Assembly: GCF_002234675.1 (NCBI RefSeq)
Contig: NC_019860.2
Location: 11,220,586-11,284,585 of the forward strand
Length of the DNA: 64,000 nt
Source: Oryzias latipes
Lineage: Eukaryota > Chordata > Actinopteri > Beloniformes > Adrianichthyidae
Direction: 5' to 3'
Positions 46,001 to 56,600 of this stretch are shown one piece after another. Both the position numbers and the translations under genes were made by a program. The notes below the pieces were generated by a model. The model ran no database searches and was not told the origin of the DNA. It saw only the letters and a program-made list of their open reading frames with translations. Each line of letters opens with the position of its first letter. Positions within the stretch are counted from its first letter, which is position 1.

Positions 46001-49000
46001 GGTCTGACTATTTGAGGTAGCTTTTCTGATCCAAAGGATCCTTAGAAATTTGTTCTCTACTTTCCGCTGATCCAAATAAAATGTTTCTCCAAGTAGCACA
46101 CTTCCCCTATTGGGCAAGTAAGGCATCAGTCTTTAAGTCAAGCTGCAACTGTCTCTCAGTCTAAGTCTTAATGAGTGATGAGAGTGACAGACATGCTTTT
46201 CTACCAGCTTGCCTCTCACTGTAAGGAGCTTCGAAATAGCTAGATAAATCAAAAATCCTCAGATCCTACTTGGCAGAAATCCGATTATCAAACATCCAAA
46301 TGGGTACACATTAGGGCTGCAGCTATCGATTCTTTTTGTAATCGATTAATCTAGCACTTAATCGATCGATTAATCGAGTAATCGGATAAAACGATTTGTG
46401 TGTGTTTTTGAACGACCAAAACAAATAATGCATAACAAAAATGATGTGGCTGTAAAATGAACAAGCATTTGATTTTAAAGATTCGCTCTGATGGAAATGT
46501 TACTTTTGGTGTTTTTAAGTTGGTCTTGAGAAATGTCACGGAGCTAGAACATTTTGTATGGGGGGGGGACAGAAGACTTTGAAAGGGTGGCACAACACCA
46601 AAATGGACGGCCATTAAAAATAAAAGAATCAGAAAAACATATTTGATCATTATCATTGTTTACATTTCGTGTAAAAATAATGCTTTTATTATTTTTGCAA
46701 TGCTTAAAGAAGCCTCGCGGTCCGCCAAAAGGCGAGCTACCGCCTGTCCCAGCCCCTGCCTCTCGGCGCCCCCTTGATGCTCTTAGCTGAATGTCCCGTG
46801 GGGTCAAAAGCGTTTATTTTGAAAAAATTAGAGTGTTCAAAGCAGGCCCGGTCGCCTGAATACCGCAGCTAGGGGCTCTCGCTGCCAGCCGAGGCGGCCC
46901 GCGCTGGTCGCCGTGGAGGGGGTGCGGAGCGGCTGACGCCGGCCCTCGCTCGCTGCCGGCGGCACGCGCGGGTTCCGCGGGGTTCCAGCAGTCGCGCAGA
47001 TGTCTTCTGTTCAGATGCTGAATGGAAGATGTGCTGTTGTGGTATGCCAGCTCTATTTTGCAGTACAGACACTGCACCTTGTTCTCTTCTTTATTAAGTG
47101 TGTAATGATCCCACACTTTAGACAATTTCTGACGTTTATTTATAGATCTATTCTCCGCCATCGCGCCAACTAAATTCAAAAGGTCCGTGTGACACAATCA
47201 AACCCCCTTGCGCGTATGGGCGCGTCATAGGAATTTAACGAGGCTTCGAGGCAGAGTTTTTGCCTCGAGGAATTTTTGAAATCGAGTAACTCGAGTAACT
47301 CGAGGAATCGTTTCAGCCCTAGTACACATCCATAGACAGTTGGAATACACGCATCAACCTTTACTTGCCCCATGGATTGTTTGTGTTGCCCGGGCTGGAA
47401 GAGTCTGCTTTACCGTTCGTTAGCGGGGGAACAACATCTCCATCCAACTAAAAGACCAGCTTATCAAATGAGAAAAATACCAAACAAAAAAGCTCCTTCC
47501 ATAAAGAAGCACATGATGTGAAACAACTGGCTGAAGTGATATGATTTAAATAAGTAAATTTAACCAAAATATAAAACTGAATGATAAACTAAGAAATATT
47601 AAGCTATACTTCTCTGGTCTTACAGGGTGCGGAGGCTGAACTGGAGAAGAACCTGGAGAGAACCTTTAAGATTTTCTTCTCCCGCAGCAGTGAAAAGGTG
47701 AGTGCAAAACACAGCAGCGTAAACTCTCAGCGCTGGAAGAATCATGTGATGTTTCCCTCAGTCGAGCCGTCCTGCTCTCAGCACCGCCGGAGTCCGTGCT
47801 CGAGGTGAGGGTCGCCGCTGAAATGCATGTCCATGGGTTGGATGTTTACTCAAACGTGGTGTTGGTGCGTTTCATCACAGGAGGCCTGTTTGTGGGCCTG
47901 CCGGAGGAGATTCCCCAGAGCTCCATGCTGACGCAGGCCGACCTGCAGTATTACGTCAGCCAGTTTGAGAAGACGGGCTTCAGGTGGAGCACCTTCCTAT
48001 TGGTGCATGAAACAAGAGAACCATCTGCCCTGTAACATTTTAAACTAGATTTTTTTCCTTAATTTCACGTCTGACAGGGGGCCTCTGAACTGGTATCGAA
48101 ATGGTCACGCCAACTGGAAATGGTCGTGCTCCCAGCCCACCGGGAAGGTTGGTAAAACATCCATAAATCAGAAAAAGTACATTATTACTTTTTTTTTTAC
48201 TATTTTTACTAAGTTATAGGATCTCAAAGTATATAGTAGATTTTAATTAACCTTTTTTAAAACCAGGTAAAAACCATCCCAGATAATAGGAACACTTTTT
48301 TAAATATCACGATTTTCTTAAACCTTTCAGAGTAAACTATATCCATATATATGATAATATACTAGCCTTGGCACACCAAAGAACGATTTTCTTATGAAAT
48401 ATGAGTTATTTTCACGAGCTCATTTTCTTACCTGGAATAAAGACAAGATCTCGGAGGCACCGCCTTTCGCTCTTTGTGGGTGCCGCCCATTTCATGACGT
48501 CATCCTTGTGTCGGCCTCAGCAGAGTGTCTGCGTTTCCCCCACGAAAACAAACTACATCCAAACTTTTCAGATGGAAAGACATTTAAATCAATTGTCCAC
48601 TCACACCGAACGCAATTCAAGCGTCAAATTCATGAACCCCATCAAAGTTGCTGCTCGACGTTTGTCCAGAAGTGTGTTAACCTGAAGCCCCGCTGCATGT
48701 GGGAGGAGCTTCTGTCAAGAAGTTTTTCTCAACCTCATCAAAGATCAGAGATCGGTTTTGTTTATTGAACTGTACAAAAGCGTTTTGTGTTTTTGTTTTC
48801 TTTTAGATGCGATTTGTCATAATGCACTTAGTTTATATGGGCATCTGGAATATTTTTTATAAATAGGAATATCTTGAGTTCAAAGATGTCAGTCATGTTT
48901 TGTTTTTATTAATAGGCTTTGGTGAGCTTATTGATATGATAATTATTTATTTGTGTATATGTAAGTTTTAAAGTACTCAAAGGTTTTCCAAAAATGTATT

Positions 49001-50526
49001 GTAGGCTTTTATTTGTTTTCCTGTCATTTTTTTGTTTTTACTGATCTGAAGAAGGATCCGAACCGTGACTCTAAAACCGTGACACGATCCGAACCGTGAC
49101 TCGATCCGAACCGTGACTCGATCTGAAACCGTGACTCTAAAACCGTGACACGATCCAAACCGTGACTCTAAAACCGTGACACGATCCAAACTGTGACTCT
49201 AAAACCGTGACACGTTCCGAACCGTGACATGATCCGAACCGTGACTCTAAAACCGCGACACGATCCGAACCGTGACTCTAAAACCGTGACACGATCCAAA
49301 CCGTGACTCGATCCGAACCGTGACTCTAAAACCGTGACACGATCTGAACCGTGACTCAATCTGAAACCGTGACTCTAAAACCGTGACAAGATCCAAACCG
49401 TGACTCTAAAACCGTGACACGATCCAAACTGTGACTCTAAAACCGTGACACGATCCGAACCGTGACTCTAAAACCGTGACACGATCTGAACCGTGACTCA
49501 ATCTGAAACCGTGACTCTAAAACCGTGACAAGATCCAAACCGTGACTCTAAAACCGTGACACGATCCAAACTGTGACTCTAAAACCGTGACACGATCCGA
49601 ACCGTGACTCTAAAACCGTGACACGATCCGAACCGTGACTCGATCCGAACCGTGACTCTAAAACCGTGACACGATCTGAAACGTGACTCGATCTGAAACC
49701 GTGACTCTAAAACCGTGACAAGATCCAAACCGTGACTCTAAAACCGTGACACGATCCAAACTGTGACTCTAAAACCGTGACACGATCCGAACCGTGACTC
49801 TAAAACCGTGACACGATCCGATCCGTGGGTTTTGTGATCCCCTTGGTTTCAGTGACGATCTCTTCTCACAATTAGCTTTTTTCCCCCTGTGGCGTCATTA
49901 ATAATATGCAGGGCTGTTACTGTGGTCCCGCCCACCCATACAAATGCTGCCATTTCTTTTCAACAAAATTTTATAGCTTTATTGAAACTATTAAGTACAA
50001 TTTTTGTTAAGAGACTGAGGCTGTCCATTTGCATAAAATGCATATTACTATCATTAGCAAACTAATGAAGAAGAAATAATATTTCATTTTATATGCAATA
50101 AAAGCACCATCACAGAATTAACTTACTTTAAGTTACTCAGGCCGTGTCTTATAACGAATGAGCCAAAAGCATATGCTTATTTTTTTCATATTTGTGAAGT
50201 GCTTAGATGGTATTTTGGTTTTCAAGCTGCTGATGCCGGCGCTGATGGTGACTGCAGGCAAGGACTTTGTCCTGCTCCCGGCGCTATCTAAAGGCATGGA
50301 GGACATGGTAGGAGAAAGAAGCAGCAGGACAAATGTGAGGGACTTGAAATGAAATAAGAGTGTCTGACGCACATTTTTTAATCAGATTCCCAACTTGACC
50401 CGAGGACACATCGAGGAATGCGGCCACTGGACACAGATGGACAAGCCAGCAGAGACCAACGACATCCTGATAGGCTGGCTCAAAGAGGTTCACCGGAAAG
50501 CTGCAGGTGTAGCTCCTAAACTCTAA
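40017..50526 (+). CDS. ephx2: Soluble epoxide hydrolase (bifunctional epoxide hydrolase 2)
   Basis: Hydrolyses lipid epoxides such as epoxyeicosatrienoates to diols, in cytosol and peroxisome. Exons: 40017-40120, 41526-41604, 41675-41837, 41919-42109, 42185-42307, 42405-42476, 42552-42647, 43334-43412, 43481-43515, 43590-43616, 43684-43769, 43848-43959, 47626-47697, 47762-47804, 47881-47983, 48078-48147, 50227-50307 and 50386-50526. They give 558 aa (human 555). The C-terminal hydrolase is intact: [10 protein letters not shown] oxyanion region, nucleophile Asp in GHDWGG, Tyr in DYQLYF and LNWYRN, Asp in TAGKDF, His in CGHWTQ. The N-terminal HAD phosphatase is degraded: the nucleophile motif reads LFNFWGVV, so both Asp are lost, and other motif residues are changed. 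The C-terminus KAAGVAPKL ends in a possible variant peroxisomal signal. An upstream ATG at 39993 is possible. Confidence 0.95.
42656..43288. mobile_element. TTAAAGACCCACT-family element, copy d
   Basis: The left end reads CACTCTGATCATTGTTTGATC (end trimmed), then TATTGTAAAAGCTTTCCCAG. The right end is TTTGGGTCCTTAA. Internal phrases TTGTCTGCTCCTGATTCACA and AACTCAGAAATGCAA match the other copies. It begins about 9 bp after the 5' splice site of ephx2 exon 7. Confidence 0.55.
42803..42942. repeat. 70-bp exact tandem duplication
   Basis: Two copies of a 70-bp segment starting TGAGTTAGTTCAGGGAAACC lie head to tail (42803-42872, 42873-42942) inside the MITE in ephx2 intron 7. I see no difference between them, so the duplication is recent. 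Confidence 0.9.
44071..44175. mobile_element. Short hAT-like MITE
   Basis: Starts CAGGGGTCCCCAG and ends GTGGGGACCTCTG, a CAGRGG-type inverted terminus of hAT elements. The flanks CTTTAGAT and CTTTAAAA match at 6 of 8 positions, as for an eroded 8-bp duplication. In ephx2 intron 12. Confidence 0.6.
44631..45207. mobile_element. TA-flanked element of the CTATAAGTCGCAC family
   Basis: TA then CCGTATTTTCCGGACTATAA at the left, and the inverted complement TTATAGTCCAGAAAATACGG then TA at the right (one mismatch). Internal phrases GTATAAGTCGCACC recur four or more times in both orientations. Length 577 bp, no ORF. The TA flanks fit a Tc1/mariner-type insertion. In ephx2 intron 12. Confidence 0.7.
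46312..47321 (-). mobile_element. hAT element with 8-bp duplication and BED-finger remnant
   Basis: Flanked by GTACACAT at 46304-46311 and 47322-47329, the 8-bp duplication of hAT transposons. The ends are TAGGGCTGCAGC and its inverted partner (TTTCAGCCCTA). ATCGATTAATCGA-type repeats line the left end and ACTCGAG repeats the right end. It is too short for a transposase (1010 bp) and keeps only the N-terminal BED domain: an internally deleted copy in ephx2 intron 12. Confidence 0.85.
46814..47161 (-). pseudogene. BED zinc-finger fragment of hAT transposase
   Basis: From ATG at 47161 the frame encodes a basic lead and a BED finger: [18 protein letters not shown], then CLYCK and HLNRRH, with the Cys-x2-Cys and His-x4-His ligands in place. 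Beyond it the frame turns into Ala/Arg/Pro-rich sequence of high GC content, unlike transposase. The DDE catalytic domain is absent. BED domains bind DNA; in a hAT element this one recognises the termini. It is probably not expressed as a host gene, although a ZBED-like capture cannot be excluded. Confidence 0.7.
49055..49827. repeat. Minisatellite of 31-bp units with higher-order repeats
   Basis: About 770 bp built from GATCCGAACCGTGACTCTAA followed by AACCGTGACAC, with half units and variants (GATCCAAAC, GATCTGAA). A block of about 142 bp starting GATCTGAACC recurs at 49341 and 49483, and a variant starts at 49673. In ephx2 intron 16. Frames crossing it are artefacts. Confidence 0.95.
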
Positions 50527-51206
50527 GAAATAGAGGAAATGAAGAAATGGAAGCTGGGAGAGAAGTAAGAACAGGGACAATGGAGGACAAAGAAGATAAA
50601 CAAGAATGGAAAGAAAAATGCCATAAAAGATATTAAGCCTAAAAGACAGAAATGGATCCTAGAATGCAGGAAAGGACTACATTAATAGTTGGATCAAAAG
50701 AAACTAGAGGGATAGATGGGGAATAATTATAGAGAATAAGAGTGGTTAACTTAGTTTAATGCATCTAAACTGTTTTTTTTTTGGTCTAATTCTACGCTAA
50801 CATTTCACAATAAAAGCCCAAACTTTGCTAAGCCGTTTTTTTGAAGATTTCAACTTTGAGCAGCCTCCTAGTGGAAAAAACAATTTTAATGGTGAAAAAA
50901 ATATATAGTCTGGGTAAAAAAAAAAAAGTTAAAAAACCAGCAGCCACTTAGATGTGTTTGCTTTTATTTTGTTGAATATTTGCATTATTATATCATTACC
51001 GGTACATCATGTTTTGAAGAACTGAAAAGACAGATTTACAATAACACAAAGTCACAAAAATATCGGAAGGATCCTAAAAAAAACATAAAGAAGGAAAAGA
51101 CTAACAAAAAGACATTGGAAATGAAATGTATTAAAAGAAGAGGATAAAGAAGTTATCTTGAGTTTTTTTTTACGGCGAAGACGCCTTCTAGGGGCGGATT
51201 CAGCTC
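50527..51206. other. Intergenic gap between convergent ephx2 and LRAT-like genes
   Basis: Contains the 3' UTRs. Candidate poly(A) signals are AATAAA at 50809-50814 for ephx2 and TTTATT at 50963-50968, read on the minus strand, for the LRAT-like gene. No other feature seen. Confidence 0.45.
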
Positions 51207-54200
51207 TCACAGTTTCTTCTCGCTGAACAGCTCCTTCCAGGCAGGCATTATGTGTTTGTAGATCTTCTCTATCTGTAACACACAGCACATTTTGTCAGTC
51301 TTTCACATATTTGGCTTAGAAAGCAGAGTCACAATGCAGCAAAACTGCAGCATCACTCCACAGTTCCACTCACCTGCTCAGACCTCTTGACCCCGTATCT
51401 GAAGAGCGTCGCCTGGTGCTCACTGTTGTGGAAGAGGATGTCGAAGGTGACTGCCTGGCCCATCATTTCGTCGATGGACTTCTTCACGGCGGTGTGGAAG
51501 TCCCTGGGAGAGTGGGTGTCGTCCATCATGTTGTTGACCTGCAGCAAAACTGCGTTTTGAACATGAAGGTCTGCAAATGTGCAGAAGCTCCGTGACCATG
51601 TTCTGTCAGAGTTACCCTGTACTTAGTTCCCAGCAGCTCCAGAGGATCCAGCTTGACCTCTGACCTCAAAGCCCGACCAAACAGAGGGATTTTGGTGTCT
51701 GCATCTGGACACAAAAAAAAAAAACTACATGTGCAAGCTGCAAGAATTTCTATAAATAATATTTTACTCATCTGGAGAGCTGCACTACAATGAAGAGCAT
51801 TTTATTTTTGAAAAATTAAGGTAATTAGATCATTTTTACAGAATTAAAAAGCAATCTTTACTGCAAACACAATAATGTGTCAAATTTTCATTTTTAAAAT
51901 AAAAAGTAGTCTGGTACCATAGATGTTACAGTTTAAAATAATTTGAAATAAAAAAAATCTTTTGACTTTTCCCAAAACAAAATATTGACATGTTTGAATA
52001 TTGCAATAAAATCTTGACCTCGACACGTCAGGTGAGCGACGTACGGAACGCCATCCCTCTCCCCGTAGTACACGCCGAAATGAGAGAAGTATTTGTTCCT
52101 GGGATACTCCACGATGTCCCCTGGGAACAGTTTGGGGTGGGAATTCTTCTGCGAAGAAATGGACGGATGACTCACTCAACATCATGACCCTTGGCTTTTC
52201 CGGTGCAGAACACTTCTGCATTGGTTATTATTTAGACAAAATGCCTATTTTTACAACCAAAGTGAAGCCTCAGCGTAATCATGACTTTCGGGACAGAATC
52301 CTTTAAATTCCACTGTCTCTTTAATTCTTTTATAAACCAACAAATATTGGAAATATTAGTTTTTGGTTGTTTTTTTTAATAGATTTTAGATTTTTATCCT
52401 GAAAAAGCCTTTTTTAATCAATAATCATGATTTTAAAATTCCAATGTTATACACTTTGATTTGTAATTTCTTTAAATTCTGCTCAAAATTCTGCTCTTTA
52501 GGGGAAAAGTTGTAAAATAGTTGTTAGATCAAAATACTCATTACAGCATATCTTCTTTTTGAGATATTTGATGCTAACCTTAGGTTAAGGCACATGTGTC
52601 AAACTCTAGACCCATGACCATGTCATTTTATGTGGCCCGCAAGAGCATAAAAGTTTTTAATTTCTTATAATAAAAAATAAAAACTGGTGTGTATTTATTC
52701 ATATCAAGGGGAATCAGACTTGAAATATCAGATTGGGCAACTATAAATTAGGACACTGTCAATATAACCTAACCTGTCAGAATCAAATTTAAAGGATTGT
52801 TGCTAGAGTCACAAGCAGATATGTGTTTTTTTCTATGCAACTGTAATTGTCACTTTAAAAAGTTATAATAAATAATCAGTCATTTAACCTTAAGGAGAAG
52901 TTACATTTATTTTTTATTACATTTAGTTACATGTATAAGTTATATCTGGTCCTTTGAGGACAGCCGCTATGCTGATTTGGCCCTCAAATGAGGGCCACAA
53001 AAAGGCCTTTAAACACCTTTTTTTGGTAGATTTTTAAGACTAAGGATTTTAGTTGTGAAATTTTTCCAAACCTTTCAGTTTTTCACTGTACGACCTCCTG
53101 TGGTACAGTCATTCAAATGGTTCTAAAAAGGCAGTTTACAACCATAGGTTACAAAAAAAACATTAAAAGAAATTTGACATTATTATTTATTTTCCAAATC
53201 AGCCCAGATATTTCTAAATAAACTTAATTATGTTAATTGTTTGGTCTCTGTCTATAGTGGTGACAAACGGTTAACATCAATGTTTTGGAGTTAAATTTCT
53301 GTCAAAAATAGGTTGCTAAACTTATGTCTGCACACAATTTTTTTCAATTGCATAAAAAAAGGGCACATTTGTAAAAAGAAAAAAAAAATACAAGTAGAGA
53401 ATTATTTTGTCTTTTTGCAAAACTAATTTGAGCAAAATGACAAAACAAAAAAATTGACAGATGTTTTTATGTTTTGGACACCAGAAAAAACCTTTCTTAT
53501 ATTTGACAGATCCACAAAACAGCACAAATAAGTCATGACAGCTCAAGTCCCTAAAGGGATTTAGCAATTTGATTGGCTAGTGAGAGGAGACAGATGCTGA
53601 TTGGCTGATACTTCTCAACAGAAGACTAATGTTGTAACTTGGATTTATGTCTGTAGATCTGTGTGCTGGCACTTGTTTGTTTGTATACAAACAAACAAAC
53701 AAGTGCCAGCACACAGATCTACAGTGGTGTTCTGAGGACCTGAAAAAATATGAATTTAGCATATTAACATTTTTGCAAAATAGTTAACAGCTGCAAAATA
53801 TATTAACAGCTGTAAAGGAAATACTACAGATTTAGTCTGCACGAGACGTGTTTTTTTCTTTTCAAATCGAAAAAAGATCAAAAAAAGGGCAATGACTCCA
53901 TACTGAACCCAGTTTAATTTTTAGCTTAAATAAAGACAAACAATCTGCTGAATTCTGCTTCTGCACATATAAAAGGGAAGTTTTTGTGCACGATAAATCA
54001 AAGTAGATGACGACATTTTAACCCTGTTTAAACATTTCAGGCAGCCTGCATTCAAAAACCAGTTGCAATTGAATTAATTATTTTGTATTTACATTTATTT
54101 TCTGGTTCAAAGTAGTTGGTTTTGCCTCTTTAAAAAAATGATGCAATGGTCAAATTATTGTTTTTTTTTCTTGAATTTTTTTTTTTTCAGATGAACAGGT

Positions 54201-54279
54201 AAAAATAACGAAGCAAAACTAGAAATATGAATGAATTCAAAAGTGAAAAATGTGCCTGCATCGTACTCACCAGGCCCAT
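51207..54279 (-). CDS. LRAT-domain protein lacking the catalytic cysteine
   Basis: Five phase-consistent exons: 54279-54271 (MGL only), 52148-52019, 51704-51616, 51538-51374 and 51272-51207, giving 152 aa. The LRAT/H-box acyltransferase fold is shown by FPGDIVEYPR, FSHFGVYYGE (first catalytic His), YVAHLTCR (second His), then SIDEMMGQAVTFDILFHNSE. In active LRAT and PLAAT enzymes the last motif is NCEH with the nucleophilic Cys; here it is NSEH (AGT codon at 51424-51422). No C-terminal membrane helix is present, unlike LRAT. The tiny first exon is inferred from an ATG directly before a GTGAGT donor in the right phase; another first exon is possible. The role is unknown: a non-catalytic relative (as in LRATD proteins, which also have Ser) or a Ser nucleophile. 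It converges on ephx2. Confidence 0.75.
53651..53724. repeat. Hairpin with perfect 34-bp arms
   Basis: 53651-53684 (starting CTGTAGATCTGTGTGCTGGC) is the exact reverse complement of 53691-53724, with a 6-nt loop. It lies in intron 1 of the LRAT-like gene. Confidence 0.95.
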
Positions 54280-55229
54280 GGATGAAGATGTTCACAGCGG
54301 CTGCCTCCTCTCTCTTTAGAGAATAAACACCCTGACAGGAGCCTGCCTGCTTTACATGAACGCTGTACCAATGTGATGAAGCTCATCGGAGTCACAGTTG
54401 ACTAATCTTACCCATCAGCCCACACCACACCTCCATCTGAAACTCTTTGGTCTCCTGTTTTCTTCTTCTCTTTGCTATGAATGAACAATATATATTTATA
54501 TATATAAATATATATAAAATGTTTCATTATAAACCCATCCATGTGTCGGCATTGTTTTATGGTGTACATTCGACTTGACCCCCCTATAGCTTTTTCTTCT
54601 CCACACCCATGGGTGTAAGAACAGGTGTTTCCTCAACAGGAGGCCTGAAAGAGGAAGTCGCCTTTTTCTGTTTTCTTTGATTAAGTCAGAGACAGAGATG
54701 TGTGAAGAAGACGATAAAAAAAAAAATATCTAGAAGACATTGGGTCATGAACCCATCAGAAAATCTTCAGGTTGGGCTCACGGCTTTATAACTTTATGGA
54801 GATGAAGAGATAAAAAGTCCCACTCCGATCCTCTTTTGATCTATTTTAAAAACGTTTCCGTGTATTTTTTATCTATAACTGATGGACGTCTTCTAGAACA
54901 TAGTTTCTGCGAAGCGGCAGGAGTTCATTAGAAAATAACCTCGGAATTGTTAACGCGCAGTATGCCCACCTCCGTGTCCCATTACCCATCCTTCAATGCT
55001 CTCTCCCGCTAGTTTACAGACCCTCACACCCCCACCCTATCATTAGCAGTGCAACAAAAATGGCAATCGTCAGCTTCCCAAACTGGCTCTTAGGACATGG
55101 AATGGTGGGGAAGGAGCCTGGATGAGTGCAAAGGTTGTTTGGCGGAATTCAATTCCCAGCTTGGACTGCAGAACCAGAGGAATTGGACTACCAGATGCCC
55201 ACCTGTTAAGGGGGACCAGACAGTGTGAA
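54280..55229. other. Spacer with one TTAAAGACCCACT-family fragment
   Basis: Holds the putative promoter of the LRAT-like gene and, at 54817-54960, a family fragment (AGTCCCACTCCGATC, TTTTGATCTATTTTAAAA, GCGGCAGGAGTTCATTAGAA). No gene recognised. Confidence 0.5.
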
Positions 55230-55990
55230 CACATCACTTCTATATTAGGCTCGCTTCACTGCCTGCCTGTGTCTTTTAGAATTTTCTTTTAAGATTTTAC
55301 TTCTGGATTTTAAATGTTTGAATGGTCTGCCACCTCAGTATCTTTTACACTTGTATTTTCCACATCGAGTCCAGAGATCTGAAGATCAAAGAGCCTTTTC
55401 AGTTGCAGCCCCCAAACAGTTGAACACACCCCTTGTCAGTGAGGTCTGCCGTTGTAACCCTTGTGCTATCCTAGGCACTTTAACATTGGGAGTTGGGTCA
55501 TCTAGACCCACTAGACACTGCGCTCAACCTTTTTTCTTCAATGATTTGTGATCTTCACTGGTGTCCATGGATGACATGAAATCTTTCCACCTTTATCCAC
55601 CTTTATCATGGTAGGGATAACACGTCAATGTAAGGGTGGGGTCATCTAAGATAGCACAAGGGTTAACATTGGGAGTTGGGTCATCTTGACCCACTAGACA
55701 GTGCGCTGAACCTTTTTTCTTCAATGATTTGTGAACCTCACTGGTGTCCATGGATTACATGAAATCCTTCCACCTTTATCCACTTTTTTCATGGTAGGGA
55801 GAACACGTCAATGTAAGGGTGGGGTCATCTAAGATAGCACAAGGGTTAAGAGTTCTAGTACATCGCCTGTCTGTCCTGGGAGAGGATCCCTCCTTCATGT
55901 GGACATCCCTGAGGTTTCTTCTTTTATTTCTGGAATCTGTTTTTTTCGTGTGGGGTTTTTCCTTACTAAGGAGGAGGATCTGAGGGCAGG
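55230..55990 (+). mobile_element. Decayed L2-type LINE 3' end, interrupted
   Basis: Translation of 55230-55454 retains, across stops, the L2 reverse transcriptase end pattern (a counterpart of LHWLPV..RI.FKIL.L.FKALNGLAPQYL). The sequence resumes at 55849-55990 with GGAGAGGATCCCTCCTTCA and GGTTTTTCCTTACTAAGGAG, a typical 3' UTR. The gap is filled by two copies of the ACCCTTGTG MITE. No intact ORF. Confidence 0.6.
55455..55848. mobile_element. TA-flanked MITE (ACCCTTGTGCTATC), copies 2 and 3, fused
   Basis: 55455-55665 is a complete 211-bp copy. 55663-55848 is a second copy in the same orientation that lacks the outer 25 or so bases of its left terminus and starts at TTAACATTGGG. The two share the GGGTTA junction. 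They lie inside the L2 relic. Confidence 0.75.
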
Positions 55991-56132
55991 GATGCGCACT
56001 TTAGCCTAGTTTAGCCATTTCTTTATTACAGTTATTTAAATTATAAACTGACCAATGAAATGTCTCAATAAAAGTAGGGTGTCTCACGTCAAATGTTTCA
56101 GAACGTTTGAAAGATTTTGTGTAGCTCATTTG

Positions 56133-56343
56133 TAACCCTTGTGCTATCCTAGGCACTTTACCATTGGGAGTTGAGTCATCTAGACCCACTAGACAGTGCA
56201 CTGAACCTTTTTTCTTCAATGAGTTGTGATCTTCACTGGTGTCCATGGATAACATGAAATCTTTCCACCTTTATCCACCTTTGTCATGGTAGGGAGAACA
56301 CATCAATGCAAGGGTGGGGTCATCTAAGATAGCACAAGGGTTA
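56133..56343. mobile_element. TA-flanked MITE (ACCCTTGTGCTATC), copy 4
   Basis: Complete 211-bp copy with TA flanks and GATAGCACAAGGGT at its right end. A lone CTAGCACAAGGGTTA follows at about 56399, a possible broken fifth end. Confidence 0.75.
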
Positions 56344-56479
56344 AATGGAATCTTTGTCCAGTACAAATGCCACTGACCAACAAACACGCTTACAAATTAC
56401 TAGCACAAGGGTTACGGATTAAGGGTTTAAGTGGTATGGGACCATTTTGAAGTATTAAGCCTTCCAACAAGCTCACTCA

Positions 56480-56600
56480 TGATTGGCGAGAGTGGTTGCC
56501 ACAGAAACGTCGACTCAGACCGACTCAGATCAACACGCGCTTACTGACGTCGTCTGGCTCCAACATGGCGGCGTCTGTATGGCAACTGATTTGACTTCAT
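56480..56600 (+). promoter_or_regulatory. Orphan promoter-like island
   Basis: CpG-containing block with TGACGTCG (CRE-like) and CCAACATGGCGGCG, a canonical YY1 site that often overlaps a start codon. The ATG there opens MAASVWQLI and then a stop, unless the GTATGG after the fourth codon is a splice donor. No following exon is recognised before znf513 on the other strand. Confidence 0.3.

Noticed and set aside
46814-47197. Host ZBED gene
   Set aside because: The BED finger is enclosed by hAT termini and an 8-bp duplication and lacks the rest of the protein, so it is a transposon remnant.
49055-49827. CRISPR-like array
   Set aside because: Units are contiguous and degenerate, with no unique spacers, and the DNA is a vertebrate intron. 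It is a minisatellite.
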